Of a stretch of DNA of 45,120 nucleotides, positions 15,624 through 24,121 are shown piece after piece. Numbering within the stretch: position 1 is the stretch's first letter; each line of letters begins with the position of its first letter. The notes beneath the pieces were generated by a model, which was given only the letters and a program-made list of their open reading frames with translations, was not told the DNA's origin and searched no databases. Source of the DNA: Roseococcus sp. (lineage in GTDB: Bacteria; Pseudomonadota; Alphaproteobacteria; Acetobacterales; Acetobacteraceae); NCBI RefSeq assembly GCF_019747315.1, contig NZ_JAIEQY010000040.1:1-45120 (forward strand), given 5' to 3'. Position numbers and translations under genes: made by a program.

Positions 15624-16796
15624 TCAAGCCGCGCGCGGCCCCTGGCCCCGCACCCACACCGCAAACACCGCCATCCCCGCCGCCGCGATCCCAAACGCCC
15701 CCGCATAGCCCGCCGCCGCGATCACGCCGGCAAACACCAGGCTCCCGCTCGTCTGCCCCATGAACAGCGCCATGGCGAAGGCGCTAACCGCCGTCCCGCG
15801 CGCTTCCGGCATGGCTTCCGTCGCCCGCGCCTGCAGCACGCCATGGAAGCTGTAGAAGCAGAAGCCCAGCAGCAATTGCAGCGCCAGGATCACGCCCCAG
15901 CTCGGCGCCATCGCCGTCAGGGCCAACCCCGCCGCCAGCCCCAGCCCGCCCCAAAGCAGCAGCCCGCGCTCGCCAAACCGCCGCACCATTCGCCGCGCGA
16001 TCTGCGTATAGGCCAGCGCCCCGAGCCCAAATGCCGCCACCACCAGCCCCGCCTCGCCGGCGCTCAGAGAAAAATCCTCGATGAGGAACGATGCGATGAA
16101 GGGAAAGGCGCCGCCGAACAGCAGCGCCCCATCCAGGAAGGCCGCCAGCAGCAGGCGCCGCGCATTCGGGTTCCGCAGCAGCCGCGCATAGGCCATCAGT
16201 CCGGATTGCCCGCGCGCGCCATCCGGCGTCCCGCGCCACATCTGCGTGCCCAGCCGGGCCGCCAGCAGCAGCCCGATCGCCGCCGTGAAGCAGCCAAACA
16301 CCAGAAAACTCGTCTGCCAGCCGAAATGCTGGCCGAGAATGCCCGAGATCGGCCCCGTCAGCATTTGCGCCATGACATTGCCGATCAGGAACTGCCCGAT
16401 CACCGCCTGGCGTTCGTTGTAGGGCACGGTATCGCCGATATGCGCCAGCAGCAGCGGGATCACGGCGCCGGCCACCAGCCCCCCCAGCCCGCGAAGGATG
16501 GTGAGTTCCGTCAGGCTCGTCGCGAACTCCGCCAGCACGGTGAAGCTGCCGAACAGCATCAGCGCCACCGCCGCCACCCGCAGCTTGCCCAGCCGGTCCC
16601 CCAGCGGCCCCACCGCCACCTGGCCGCCGCCATAGGTCAGCATGAAGGCCGCGATCAGCACCGCCACAGCCGAGACGGAGACGCCGAAATCCGCCGCCAC
16701 CAGCGGCATCAGCGGATCCATGATCCGCATGCCGGAGCCCGAGGCGAAGCCGGCCAGGGCCACCAGCCAGATCGAAACCTGCGGCGCGGAACTCAA
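15624..16796 (-). CDS. MFS transporter (12-TM, putative drug/metabolite efflux)
   Basis: This protein of about 390 residues has the hydrophobicity pattern of a major facilitator: repeated 20-residue membrane segments, the loop-2 motif VGPLGDRLGKLRV (A-like motif GxLxDRxGR), and a related loop in the second half. The frame extends upstream to 16874, but that extra part is translated from the palindromic repeat (copy B), so I place the start at TTG 16796-16794 (LSSAPQVSIWL), preceded by GGAGG that lies in the repeat itself about 9 bases away. An internal start at MRIMDPLMP would remove part of TM1. The substrate is unknown; the closest look is to Bcr/arabinose-efflux type carriers. Confidence 0.85.
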   Translation of the reverse strand: MSSAPQVSIWLVALAGFASGSGMRIMDPLMPLVAADFGVSVSAVAVLIAAFMLTYGGGQVAVGPLGDRLGKLRVAAVALMLFGSFTVLAEFATSLTELTILRGLGGLVAGAVIPLLLAHIGDTVPYNERQAVIGQFLIGNVMAQMLTGPISGILGQHFGWQTSFLVFGCFTAAIGLLLAARLGTQMWRGTPDGARGQSGLMAYARLLRNPNARRLLLAAFLDGALLFGGAFPFIASFLIEDFSLSAGEAGLVVAAFGLGALAYTQIARRMVRRFGERGLLLWGGLGLAAGLALTAMAPSWGVILALQLLLGFCFYSFHGVLQARATEAMPEARGTAVSAFAMALFMGQTSGSLVFAGVIAAAGYAGAFGIAAAGMAVFAVWVRGQGPRAA

Positions 16797-16802
16797 GAAA
16801 AA

Positions 16803-16902
16803 AGGCCTCCGGCGGCTGGGGCCGGGGCCCCAGACCCCACTCCTTGGAATGGGGTCTGGGGTCCCCATTTCCAAAAAATGGGACCCCAGCCGCCGGAGGC
16901 CT
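16803..16902. repeat. Dispersed GC-rich palindromic repeat, copy B (composite, three nested hairpins)
   Basis: The outer 19-bp arms are perfect (16803-16821 and 16884-16902; AGGCCTCCGGCGGCTGGGG and its inverse). Inside are a 12-bp hairpin (CCCCAGACCCCA at 16828-16839 with TGGGGTCTGGGG at 16850-16861) and a shorter CCCATTT/AAATGGG hairpin. It fills the gap between rlmN and the MFS gene and reaches to 6 bp before the proposed MFS start. Rho-independent-like folding on either strand is possible. Confidence 0.85.
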
Positions 16903-16908
16903 CTTTCG

Positions 16909-18102
16909 TCACGCGCCCCGCTTCGCCCGTTCCGACTCGGTCTTCAACTGCCCGCAGGCGGCGAGGATATCCCGCCCCCGCGGCCGCCGGATCGGGCTCG
17001 AATATCCCGCGTCATTGACGATGGCGGCGAATTTCCGCAGCGCCTCCGGCGTCGATGTCTGGTAGGGCGAGCCCGGCCAGGGATTGAACGGAATCAGGTT
17101 CACCTTGGCGGGCAGGCCCTTGAGCAGCCGCACCAGCTCATGCGCCTCGGCCTCGCTGTCATTCACGCCGCGCAGCATGACGTATTCGAAGGTGATCCGC
17201 CGCGCATTGGAGGCGCCGGGATAACGCGCGCAGGCGGCCAGCAGCTCGGCGATCGGGTATTTGCGGTTCAGCGGCACGATCACGTCGCGGAGATCGTCGC
17301 GCACGGCGTGGAGCGAGACGGCGAGGTTCACGCCCAGCTCCTCGCCGCACTTGTCCATCATCGGCACCACGCCCGAGGTGCTGAGGGTGATGCGGCGGCG
17401 GGACAGCGCCACGCCCTCATGATCCATCAGGATGGTCAGCGCGCGGGCGGTGTTCTCGTAATTGTAGAGCGGCTCGCCCATGCCCATGACGACGATGTTG
17501 GAAAGGCGCCGCCCCTCCTCGCCTTTCGGGGTGGGCCATTCGCCGTAGCTGTCCCGCGCCGCCAGGAACTGGCCGACGATCTCGGCGGTGCCCAGGTTAC
17601 GGACCAGCTTCTGCGTGCCGGTGTGGCAGAAGGTGCAAGAGAGGGTGCAGCCCACCTGGGTGGAAATGCAGACGGCGCCCCGGTCGGATTCGGGGATATA
17701 GACCGTCTCGACCTCCTGCCCGTCGCGCGAGCGGAAGAGCCATTTGCGCGTGCCATCCGTGCTGGTCTGCTCGGTGGTGACGCCGGGGCGGCCCACGACG
17801 AAGCGCTCGGCCAGCTTGGCCTGGAGCGGCTTGGCGATGGTGTTCATCGCGGCGAAATCGCGCACGCCCTGGTGGTAGATCCAGTGCCAGAGCTGCTTGG
17901 CGCGGAAGGGCTTCTCGCCGATCGCCAGCATCTCCTCGGCCAGTTCCTCGCGCGTCAGGCCGACCAGCTCGCGGCGGCCCTGCTCATCCAGCATGGGCGG
18001 CGGCGCGAAGATGGCGGATTTGGCGAGGATGCGCGCGCGTTCCGCCTCGGTCAGCCCATCATTGGTGGCCACGCGGGAATGCGGCTGGAAGGCACTTGTC
18101 AT
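16909..18102 (-). CDS. rlmN: 23S rRNA (adenine-2503-C2)/tRNA-37 methyltransferase RlmN
   Basis: This 397-residue radical SAM enzyme methylates C2 of A2503 in 23S rRNA and A37 in some tRNAs. The radical SAM cluster cysteines are C152, C156 and C159 ([12 protein letters not shown]). Family segments include [32 protein letters not shown] and [11 protein letters not shown], and a C-terminal Cys (DILAACGQL) corresponds to the second catalytic methyl-carrying cysteine. The start at ATG 18100-18102 overlaps the stop of the IalB-like gene by four bases. Confidence 0.96.
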   Translation of the reverse strand: MTSAFQPHSRVATNDGLTEAERARILAKSAIFAPPPMLDEQGRRELVGLTREELAEEMLAIGEKPFRAKQLWHWIYHQGVRDFAAMNTIAKPLQAKLAERFVVGRPGVTTEQTSTDGTRKWLFRSRDGQEVETVYIPESDRGAVCISTQVGCTLSCTFCHTGTQKLVRNLGTAEIVGQFLAARDSYGEWPTPKGEEGRRLSNIVVMGMGEPLYNYENTARALTILMDHEGVALSRRRITLSTSGVVPMMDKCGEELGVNLAVSLHAVRDDLRDVIVPLNRKYPIAELLAACARYPGASNARRITFEYVMLRGVNDSEAEAHELVRLLKGLPAKVNLIPFNPWPGSPYQTSTPEALRKFAAIVNDAGYSSPIRRPRGRDILAACGQLKTESERAKRGA

Positions 18103-18641
18103 CGGCGGGCCGGGGGCGGGCATTCCCGGCTGATCGCCTCATAGGCCTGGGTGAAGCCGGCGAGGGCGAAGGTGTCGGTGGCCTGGCCGCGCCCATTGGG
18201 GCCGGGGCCACGATGCAGCGCCTCCCGCCCCGCGCGAAGCGCCGCCACCACGGCGCGGCCGTCCCGCGCGAAGGCCGTATCGCCCGAGGTCTGCATGGGG
18301 AAATCCCCGGTGGCGACGATCAGCCGACCCTCCGCCCCGCGGGCAAAGCTGAAGCCGACGCGCACGGCCACCTGGTCCCGCCCATTGCTGCGATGGGTGA
18401 CCAGCAGCATCACATTATTGGCGTCCCGCCCCGGCACGCCATCCATGTTGCGCGCGCGGGTGAAGGCGTAGCAAACCTTGTGGCCGCTCTCCTGGTGGGA
18501 GGCGGCGGTCCAGGACTGGAACTCGCCGATCATGGCCGGGCGCGGGGAAGCCGCGCGATTGGCGCCCTGGGCCTGGGCCACGGGGGACCAGGCGGCGAGC
18601 GACAGCAGCATCAGCGAGGCAAGGACAGGGAGGATGCGCAT
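18099..18641 (-). CDS. Secreted invasion-associated locus B (IalB)-like protein
   Basis: This 180-residue protein has a Sec signal ([18 protein letters not shown] ... AQAQ) and a mature domain resembling the invasion-associated locus B family of alphaproteobacteria: a WTAASHQ..HKVCYAF segment, beta-rich core with RVGFSF and [14 protein letters not shown], and a C-terminal Cys that could pair with the first. IalB was named in Bartonella but is widespread in free-living relatives, where its role is unclear. Its stop overlaps the rlmN start (ATGA), suggesting co-transcription. Confidence 0.75.
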   Translation of the reverse strand: MRILPVLASLMLLSLAAWSPVAQAQGANRAASPRPAMIGEFQSWTAASHQESGHKVCYAFTRARNMDGVPGRDANNVMLLVTHRSNGRDQVAVRVGFSFARGAEGRLIVATGDFPMQTSGDTAFARDGRAVVAALRAGREALHRGPGPNGRGQATDTFALAGFTQAYEAISRECPPPARR

Positions 18642-18711
18642 TCGCGATCCTTACGAGCCGGGCGCGCGCACCGCAACCAGGATGCGCGCAACCCTGCTCA
18701 GAGAGAGGAGA

Positions 18712-19038
18712 TCAGCTCTCTTCCTCGTGATCGGTCTCGACCTCGATCTCGGCGTCGATGGCGTCGTCCTCATCCTCGAGTTCGTCCGCATCCTCGACGC
18801 CCGCATCGGCCTCGACATCCTCCAGCTCCACCTCGTCCCCATCCACCTCGGTGGCGGCGGCGGCGCGCTTCTTGAGCTTCTCATCCGGCACGATGTTCGC
18901 CGAACGGCGGGCACGCGGCTGCTCGGCCGGCTGCTCCGTGCCGCATTTCGGGCACAGGGCCGGAACCTTGGCCATGTCGTAGAATTTCGCGCCGCAGGCG
19001 ACGCAGACGCGCTTCAAACCGAGATCCGGCTTTGCCAT
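18712..19038 (-). CDS. TIGR02300 family zinc-ribbon protein with acidic tail
   Basis: This 108-residue protein starts MAKPDLGLKRVCVACGAKFYD and has two CxxC pairs (CVAC and CPKC) forming a zinc ribbon, followed by a basic stretch (RARRSAN) and a long Asp/Glu-rich tail. This matches the alphaproteobacterial family TIGR02300, whose function is unknown. The family is typically next to aroA, as here, where it is divergently transcribed with 86 bp between the starts. Confidence 0.92.
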   Translation of the reverse strand: MAKPDLGLKRVCVACGAKFYDMAKVPALCPKCGTEQPAEQPRARRSANIVPDEKLKKRAAAATEVDGDEVELEDVEADAGVEDADELEDEDDAIDAEIEVETDHEEES

Positions 19039-19058
19039 GGAGCCCTCTGATTCCTTCT

Positions 19059-19079
19059 GCCCGCCCTGGACCGGCGGGC
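19059..19079. promoter_or_regulatory. Dyad between the divergent TIGR02300 and aroA starts
   Basis: GCCCGCC and GGCGGGC flank a 7-base centre in the 86-bp divergent region. It could bind a regulator of both genes, but GC-rich 7-bp dyads arise often by chance here. Confidence 0.25.
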
Positions 19080-19124
19080 GGGGCGCATTGCCACGGGCCG
19101 CGCATCGGTGTCAAACCGGCCCTC

Positions 19125-20474
19125 ATGTCCAACGGCCAAGACCCCACTCCGCTGCGTTCCCTCCCGGCCCAGAAGGGCCTCACCGGGCGGCTTTCCGTGC
19201 CGGGCGACAAATCCATCAGCCATCGCGCGCTGATGTTCGGCGCGCTCGCCATCGGCACCACCGAGATCGAGGGCCTGCTGGAGGGCGAGGACGTGCTGCG
19301 CACCGCCGCCGCCATGCGCCTGCTGGGCGCCACGGTGGAGCACCTGGCCCCCGGGCGCTGGCGCGTGGCCGGGCGCGGCATTGGTGGGCTGGCCGAGCCG
19401 GCGGATGTGCTGGACATGGGCAATTCCGGCACCGCGGCGCGGCTGATCTGCGGGTTGCTCGCGGGGCATCCGATCTTCGCGGTGATGACGGGCGATGGCA
19501 GCCTGCGCCGCCGCCCGATGAAGCGCGTGACCGATCCTCTGGCCGCCACCGGCGCCCGCTTCTGGAGCCGCGAGGGCGGCCGCCTGCCGCTCGCCATCCA
19601 GGGCGCGCGGGAGCCCTTACCGCTGGACTATACCCTTCCCGTGGCCTCGGCCCAGGTGAAGAGCGCCTGCCTGCTCGCGGGGCTGTGCGCGCCGGGCGTG
19701 ACCCGGGTGGTGGAACCGGAAGCCACGCGCGACCATTCGGAAAACATGCTGCGCCATTTCGGCGCCACGGTGCGCGTCACGGTGCAGGGCCATGGCCGGG
19801 TCATCGAACTGGACGGCCAGCCGGAGCTGCGCGCCGCCCCGGTGATGGTCCCGGGCGACCCCTCCTCGGCCGCCTTCTTCGTGGTGGCGGCGCTGATCGT
19901 GCCGGGCTCCAGGCTGGTGATCGAAAATGTCGGCCTGAACCCGCTGCGCACCGGCCTGTTCCAGTCCCTGCGCGAGATGGGCGCGGTGCTGGAGGTGGGC
20001 GCGCCCCGCCTGGAGGGGGGCGAGCCCGTGGGCGACCTGACCATCGCGGCCACCGGCCTCAGCGCCGTGGATGTGCCGGCCGAGCGTGCGCCCAGCATGA
20101 TCGACGAATACCCCATCCTGGCCGTCGCCGCCGCCTTCGCCACCGGCACCAGCCGCTTCCGGGGCCTCAGCGAACTCAAGGTCAAGGAAAGCGACCGCCT
20201 GACCGGCACGGCCGAGCTGCTGCGCGCCGCCGGGGTGACATGCACGATCGAGGGCGATGACCTGCTGGTCCAGGGCTGCGGCGGGCCACCGCCCGGGGGA
20301 GGGCTGGTCGCCACCCAGATGGATCACCGCCTGGCGATGAGCGCGCTGGTGCTGGGCCTGGGCACCCAGGCGCCGATGCGGATTGATGATGGCGGCTTCA
20401 TCGCCACCAGCTTTCCCAATTTCATCGCGCTGATGACCCAGGTGGCGGGCGCCGAGGCCATCGGCGCCGCATGA
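19125..20474 (+). CDS. aroA: 3-phosphoshikimate 1-carboxyvinyltransferase (EPSP synthase)
   Basis: This 449-residue enzyme catalyses the sixth step of the shikimate pathway, joining shikimate-3-phosphate and phosphoenolpyruvate. Conserved parts are [15 protein letters not shown] near the N-terminus, [26 protein letters not shown] (the PEP-binding LRxRPM region), and the C-terminal [13 protein letters not shown] and KVKESDRL motifs. The start at ATG 19125 gives the expected N-terminal length. The final four bases overlap cmk. aroA-cmk-rpsA is a conserved alphaproteobacterial order. Confidence 0.96.
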   Translation: MSNGQDPTPLRSLPAQKGLTGRLSVPGDKSISHRALMFGALAIGTTEIEGLLEGEDVLRTAAAMRLLGATVEHLAPGRWRVAGRGIGGLAEPADVLDMGNSGTAARLICGLLAGHPIFAVMTGDGSLRRRPMKRVTDPLAATGARFWSREGGRLPLAIQGAREPLPLDYTLPVASAQVKSACLLAGLCAPGVTRVVEPEATRDHSENMLRHFGATVRVTVQGHGRVIELDGQPELRAAPVMVPGDPSSAAFFVVAALIVPGSRLVIENVGLNPLRTGLFQSLREMGAVLEVGAPRLEGGEPVGDLTIAATGLSAVDVPAERAPSMIDEYPILAVAAAFATGTSRFRGLSELKVKESDRLTGTAELLRAAGVTCTIEGDDLLVQGCGGPPPGGGLVATQMDHRLAMSALVLGLGTQAPMRIDDGGFIATSFPNFIALMTQVAGAEAIGAA

Positions 20475-21106
20475 GCAAGGCGCTGATCATCGCGGTGGAT
20501 GGCCCGGCCGCGGCCGGGAAGGGGACGCTGGCGCGGCGCCTCGCCGCCCAACTGGGCCTGCCCTACCTCGACACCGGCCTGCTCTACCGCGCCACGGGGC
20601 GGCGCGTGCTGGATGCGGGGGGTGATCCGGCCAGCGCTGCTGATGCTGCCCATGCCGCGCAAACCCTCCAGCCGGCCGATCTGGATCGCGGTGATCTGCG
20701 CGGCCCACCGGCCGATGACGCCGCCAGCAAGGTGGCCGCCATCCCTGCCGTGCGGGCCGCCCTGCTCGATTTCCAGCGCCGCTTTGGCCAGGCGCATGGG
20801 GCAGTACTGGATGGGCGGGATATCGGCACGGTGGTCTTCCCGGACGCACCGGTGAAGCTCTTCGTCACGGCGAGCCCCGAGGAGCGCGCCCGCCGCCGCC
20901 ATGCCGAGTTGGCGGCCCGCGGCGAGGCCCCGCCCCTCGCCGAGGTCGCGGCCGAGATGGCGGCCCGGGATGCCCGGGATTCGGCGCGTGATGCGGCGCC
21001 GCTGCGCCCGGCGGCGGATGCTGTCCTGCTGGACACCAGCACGCTGGATGCCGAGGCCGCCTTCGCCGCCGCGCTGCGAATCGTCGAATCCCTGCGAGTC
21101 CAGTGA
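20471..21106 (+). CDS. cmk: Cytidylate kinase
   Basis: This 211-residue kinase phosphorylates CMP and dCMP using ATP. It has the P-loop [16 protein letters not shown] near the N-terminus, the nucleotide-binding [12 protein letters not shown] segment, [14 protein letters not shown], and the LID region [15 protein letters not shown]. Its ATG overlaps the aroA stop (ATGA), so translation is probably coupled. rpsA follows after a 213-bp leader that may have its own promoter. Confidence 0.95.
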   Translation: MSKALIIAVDGPAAAGKGTLARRLAAQLGLPYLDTGLLYRATGRRVLDAGGDPASAADAAHAAQTLQPADLDRGDLRGPPADDAASKVAAIPAVRAALLDFQRRFGQAHGAVLDGRDIGTVVFPDAPVKLFVTASPEERARRRHAELAARGEAPPLAEVAAEMAARDARDSARDAAPLRPAADAVLLDTSTLDAEAAFAAALRIVESLRVQ

Positions 21107-21113
21107 TTTTCCC

Positions 21114-21142
21114 TTGACGCCCCGCCGGACTCGGCGGATGTA
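21114..21142 (+). promoter_or_regulatory. Possible sigma-70 promoter upstream of rpsA
   Basis: TTGACG at 21114-21119 and GATGTA at 21137-21142 are spaced by 17 bp, 8 bp after the cmk stop and about 180 bp before rpsA. The -35 is good, the -10 weak. A separate rpsA promoter with a long leader is common, as S1 regulates its own translation. Confidence 0.4.
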
Positions 21143-21319
21143 GCGCTGGTTAATTCCAGGAATGGAAAAGACCGGATCGGGGTGGACCGTCACGCGCCCC
21201 TTCCTGGCGGTTCCCTCGGATGGGGCCGCAAGCCGTGATGTCCCGCCCAGGCGCGGGGTGTGGCGCAAAACCGGCATGCGGGGCCTGGCCCCGCACAAGA
21301 CCCAGGACAAAACCTTTAC

Positions 21320-23035
21320 ATGGCAAGTGCCACCCTCCCCGCCGCGCGTGCGGGGGAAGATTTCGCCACGCTTCTCGATGAGATGCTGGGCGCCAATACC
21401 GGCTTCGCCGGCTCCGTCGTCACGGGCAAGATCATCCGCATCGATGATGACTTCGCCGTGGTCGATGTCGGCCTCAAGAGCGAAGGCCGCGTCCCCCTCA
21501 AGGAATTCGCACCCCAGGGCATGAAGCCCGAGGTGAAGCCCGGCGATGTGGTGGACCTTTTTGTCGAGCGCTACGAGGACAAGGACGGCTCGATCGTCCT
21601 CTCCCGTGAGAAGGCGCGCCGCGAGGAATCCTGGACGAACCTGGAGAAGGCCTTCGCCGCCAACCAGCGCGTGAACGGCATCCTGTTCGGCCGCGTGAAG
21701 GGTGGCTTCACGGTTGATCTCGGCGGCGCGGTCGCGTTCCTGCCGGGCAGCCAGGTGGATATCCGCCCCGTGCGCGATGTCGGCCCGCTGATGGGCCAGT
21801 CGCAGCCCTTCCAGATCCTCAAGATGGACCGCGCCCGCGGCAACATCGTGGTCTCGCGCCGTGCGGTGCTGGAGGAGACGCGCGCCGAGCAGCGCGCCGA
21901 GCTCGTCCAGGGCCTCAAGGAAGGCATGGTGCTCGATGGCGTGGTGAAGAACATCACCGATTACGGCGCCTTCGTGGATCTGGGCGGCGTGGACGGCCTG
22001 CTGCACGTCACCGACATCGCCTGGCGCCGCATCAACCACCCGAGCGAGGCCCTGACCATCGGCCAGCCGGTCAAGGTGCAGGTGATTCGCTTCAATTCCG
22101 ATACCCAGCGGATTTCGTTGGGCATGAAGCAGCTCATGTCCGACCCGTGGGACGGCGTGGCCATCAAGTACCCAGTGAATGGAAAATTCTCCGGCCGCGT
22201 GACCAACATCACCGACTACGGCGCCTTCGTGGAGCTGGAAGCCGGCGTCGAGGGCCTCGTCCATGTGAGCGAGATGTCCTGGACGAAGAAGAACGTGCAC
22301 CCCGGCAAGATCGTCGCGACCTCCGAGCAGGTGGACGTGCTGATCCTGGATGTGGACGAGCCCAAGCGCCGCATTTCGCTCGGCCTCAAGCAGGCCCAGG
22401 GCAATCCGTGGGAGGTCTTCCTGCAGAACCACCCGCTGGGCAGCGAGATCGAGGGCGAGATCCGCAACATCACCGAGTTCGGCCTGTTCATCGGCGTCGG
22501 CCCGGATGTGGATGGCATGGTCCATCTCTCCGACCTCAGCTGGGATCTGCCGGGTGAGACCGCCATCGCCAACTACAAGAAGGGCGATGTGGTGAAGGCG
22601 AAGGTTCTCGACGTGGATGTCGAGAAGGAGCGCATTTCGCTGGGCATCAAGCAGCTCGCCGCCGATCCGGCCGCCGAGGTCCTGGACAAGGTGAAGAAGG
22701 GCGACATCGTCACCTGCACCGTGACCAAGATCGAAGCGAACGGCATCGAGGTGAAGATCGACGAAGTGCTGACCGGCTTCATCCGCCGTGCGGAACTGGC
22801 GCGTGACCGCCAGGATCAGCGCCCCGACAAGTTCGCCATCGGCGAGAAGGTCGATGCGAAGATCACCGCCGTGGACCGCGCCGCCCGCCGCCTCTCCCTG
22901 ACCGTGAAGGGCAAGGAGATCGAGGAGGAGCGCGAGGCCGTGAAGGAATTCGGCACGGCCGACAGCGGCGCCTCGCTGGGCGACATTCTCGGCGCGGCGA
23001 TCCGCCGCCGCCGCGAGCTGGCCGGCGAAGAGTAA
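21320..23035 (+). CDS. rpsA: 30S ribosomal protein S1
   Basis: This 571-residue protein contains six S1 (OB-fold) repeats. Recognisable repeat openings include GKIIRIDDDFAVVDVG, GRVKGGFTVDLGG, GVVKNITDYGAFVDLGG, GRVTNITDYGAFVELEAG, GEIRNITEFGLFIGVG and CTVTKIEANGIEVKI, and many repeats end in RISLGxKQ. It helps mRNA bind the 30S subunit. Start ATG at 21320 is chosen over an upstream in-frame ATG (21260) because MASATLPAARAGEDFATLLDE matches the family N-terminus. A strong terminator follows the stop. Confidence 0.96.
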   Translation: MASATLPAARAGEDFATLLDEMLGANTGFAGSVVTGKIIRIDDDFAVVDVGLKSEGRVPLKEFAPQGMKPEVKPGDVVDLFVERYEDKDGSIVLSREKARREESWTNLEKAFAANQRVNGILFGRVKGGFTVDLGGAVAFLPGSQVDIRPVRDVGPLMGQSQPFQILKMDRARGNIVVSRRAVLEETRAEQRAELVQGLKEGMVLDGVVKNITDYGAFVDLGGVDGLLHVTDIAWRRINHPSEALTIGQPVKVQVIRFNSDTQRISLGMKQLMSDPWDGVAIKYPVNGKFSGRVTNITDYGAFVELEAGVEGLVHVSEMSWTKKNVHPGKIVATSEQVDVLILDVDEPKRRISLGLKQAQGNPWEVFLQNHPLGSEIEGEIRNITEFGLFIGVGPDVDGMVHLSDLSWDLPGETAIANYKKGDVVKAKVLDVDVEKERISLGIKQLAADPAAEVLDKVKKGDIVTCTVTKIEANGIEVKIDEVLTGFIRRAELARDRQDQRPDKFAIGEKVDAKITAVDRAARRLSLTVKGKEIEEEREAVKEFGTADSGASLGDILGAAIRRRRELAGEE

Positions 23036-23068
23036 GCCCGAGCAGCCCTGGCTGCTCGCGGAACGGAA

Positions 23069-23097
23069 GGGCGCCCTGCGAGGGGCGCCCTTTTTTT
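23069..23097 (+). terminator. Intrinsic terminator after rpsA
   Basis: GGGCGCCC (23069-23076) pairs with GGGCGCCC (23083-23090) around a 6-base loop and is followed by seven T residues. A smaller GAGCAG/CTGCTC hairpin lies just before it. This is the clearest intrinsic terminator in the window. Confidence 0.9.
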
Positions 23098-23117
23098 GTT
23101 TCGAGACCGCTTCGTTA

Positions 23118-23286
23118 TGTGTCTTTAAATAAGACGTAGCGCATGAAATTCGGACATTCGGTCAGTTGACGACAAATTCGTTAAGTTTCTTCGCTGGCTG
23201 GACATTTCTGACTGGCTCACTCAGGGTTTTCGCGCGAAATGCAGCATTTGATCTGCTTTAATGAAGTTTATTTTTTTAAAGACACA
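23118..23286. repeat. AT-rich segment bounded by 12-bp perfect inverted repeats upstream of ctrA
   Basis: TGTGTCTTTAAA (23118-23129) and TTTAAAGACACA (23275-23286) are exact inverses and enclose 145 bp that is far more AT-rich than the genome. The interior also has the perfect palindrome TTTCGCGCGAAA (23228-23239). The stretch 23036-23364 contains no gene; besides the rpsA terminator it holds this segment and the hairpin at the ctrA start. The repeats could be paired regulator sites for ctrA or the ends of a small inserted element. Confidence 0.55.
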
Positions 23287-23330
23287 CCAAAAGCTGAATT
23301 TCCCTTGGCGGGCTCGCGTCATGGTGGTAA

Positions 23331-23357
23331 ATCTCCACACGCAAAACGTGTGGAGAT
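23331..23357 (+). promoter_or_regulatory. Hairpin enclosing the ctrA ribosome binding site
   Basis: ATCTCCACACG (23331-23341) and CGTGTGGAGAT (23347-23357) form a perfect 11-bp stem with a 5-base loop (CAAAA). The 3' arm contains GGAG at 23352-23355, the Shine-Dalgarno sequence 9 bases before the ctrA ATG at 23365, and pairs it with CTCC of the 5' arm. Folding in the mRNA would therefore block ribosome binding. Alternatively the same dyad may act as a DNA operator. Confidence 0.65.
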
Positions 23358-23364
23358 GACTGAA

Positions 23365-24093
23365 ATGCGTATCCTTCTGGTTGAAGATGATCGCTCCGCC
23401 GCCCGCGGCATCACCTTTCAGCTGCAGCAGCACCGCATGGTGGTGGATGTGGCGGATTGCGGGGCCGAGGCGCTGGAACTCGCCCGGCTCTATGATTACG
23501 ACGCCGCCGTGGTGGACCTGATGCTGCCGGACATGGAGGGATATGAGGTCATCACCAAGCTCCGCGCCGCGCGGATCGAAGCGCCGGTGCTCATGCTCTC
23601 GGCCAATGCCCGCACCCAGGCCAAGGTGCGCGGCCTCTCGGTCGGCGCCGATGACTACCTGGCCAAGCCCTTCGAGCCGGAGGAGCTGGTGGCCCGCCTG
23701 CAGGCGATGATCCGCCGCTCCAAGGGCTTCAGCCAGCCGCGCATCCAGATGGGCCCGCTCTCGCTCGATCTCGGTGCCAAGGAAGTGGCGGTACAGGGCC
23801 GCTCGGTCCATCTGACCGGCAAGGAATACGCCATCCTGGAATTGCTGCTGATGCGCCGCGGCACCGTCCTCTCCAAGGAGAATTTCCTGGATCACCTCTA
23901 TGGCGGGATGGATGAGCCGGACAGTAAGATCATCGACGTCTTTGTCTGCAAGCTGCGGAAGAAGCTGCAGAATGCAGGTGCCAACAACGTGATCGGCACG
24001 GTCTGGGGCCGCGGCTACATCATTCGCGATGCCAGCTCCGGCGCTGCCGCCGCCCGCTCGGGCCTCGGCGAAACCCGCCTCGCGACGGCCTGA
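23365..24093 (+). CDS. ctrA: Cell-cycle response regulator CtrA
   Basis: This 242-residue OmpR/PhoB-type regulator has a receiver domain with acidic pocket E8-D9-D10... (LLVEDDR), the phospho-acceptor D51 (VVDLMLPDM) and KPF with the conserved Lys, then a winged-helix DNA-binding domain. The sequences VHLTGKEYAILELL, FLDHLYGGMDEPDSKIIDVFVCKLRKKL and TVWGRGYIIRD are diagnostic for CtrA, the alphaproteobacterial master regulator of cell cycle and motility. The C-terminus extends past RD by about 20 residues and ends LATA. ATG 23365 is chosen because GGAG is 9 bases upstream; an in-frame ATG at 23356 sits directly on that site. It stands alone between rpsA and a convergent oxidoreductase gene. 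Confidence 0.93.
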   Translation: MRILLVEDDRSAARGITFQLQQHRMVVDVADCGAEALELARLYDYDAAVVDLMLPDMEGYEVITKLRAARIEAPVLMLSANARTQAKVRGLSVGADDYLAKPFEPEELVARLQAMIRRSKGFSQPRIQMGPLSLDLGAKEVAVQGRSVHLTGKEYAILELLLMRRGTVLSKENFLDHLYGGMDEPDSKIIDVFVCKLRKKLQNAGANNVIGTVWGRGYIIRDASSGAAAARSGLGETRLATA

Positions 24094-24121
24094 TCAGGCC
24101 GCGCTTTGCCCAGCGCTGGGA

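Noticed and set aside
23118-23290. CtrA autoregulatory boxes (TTAA-N7-TTAA) or GANTC methylation sites in the ctrA leader
   Set aside because: TTAA motifs occur but the spacing does not give a full match, and I found no GANTC in this stretch.
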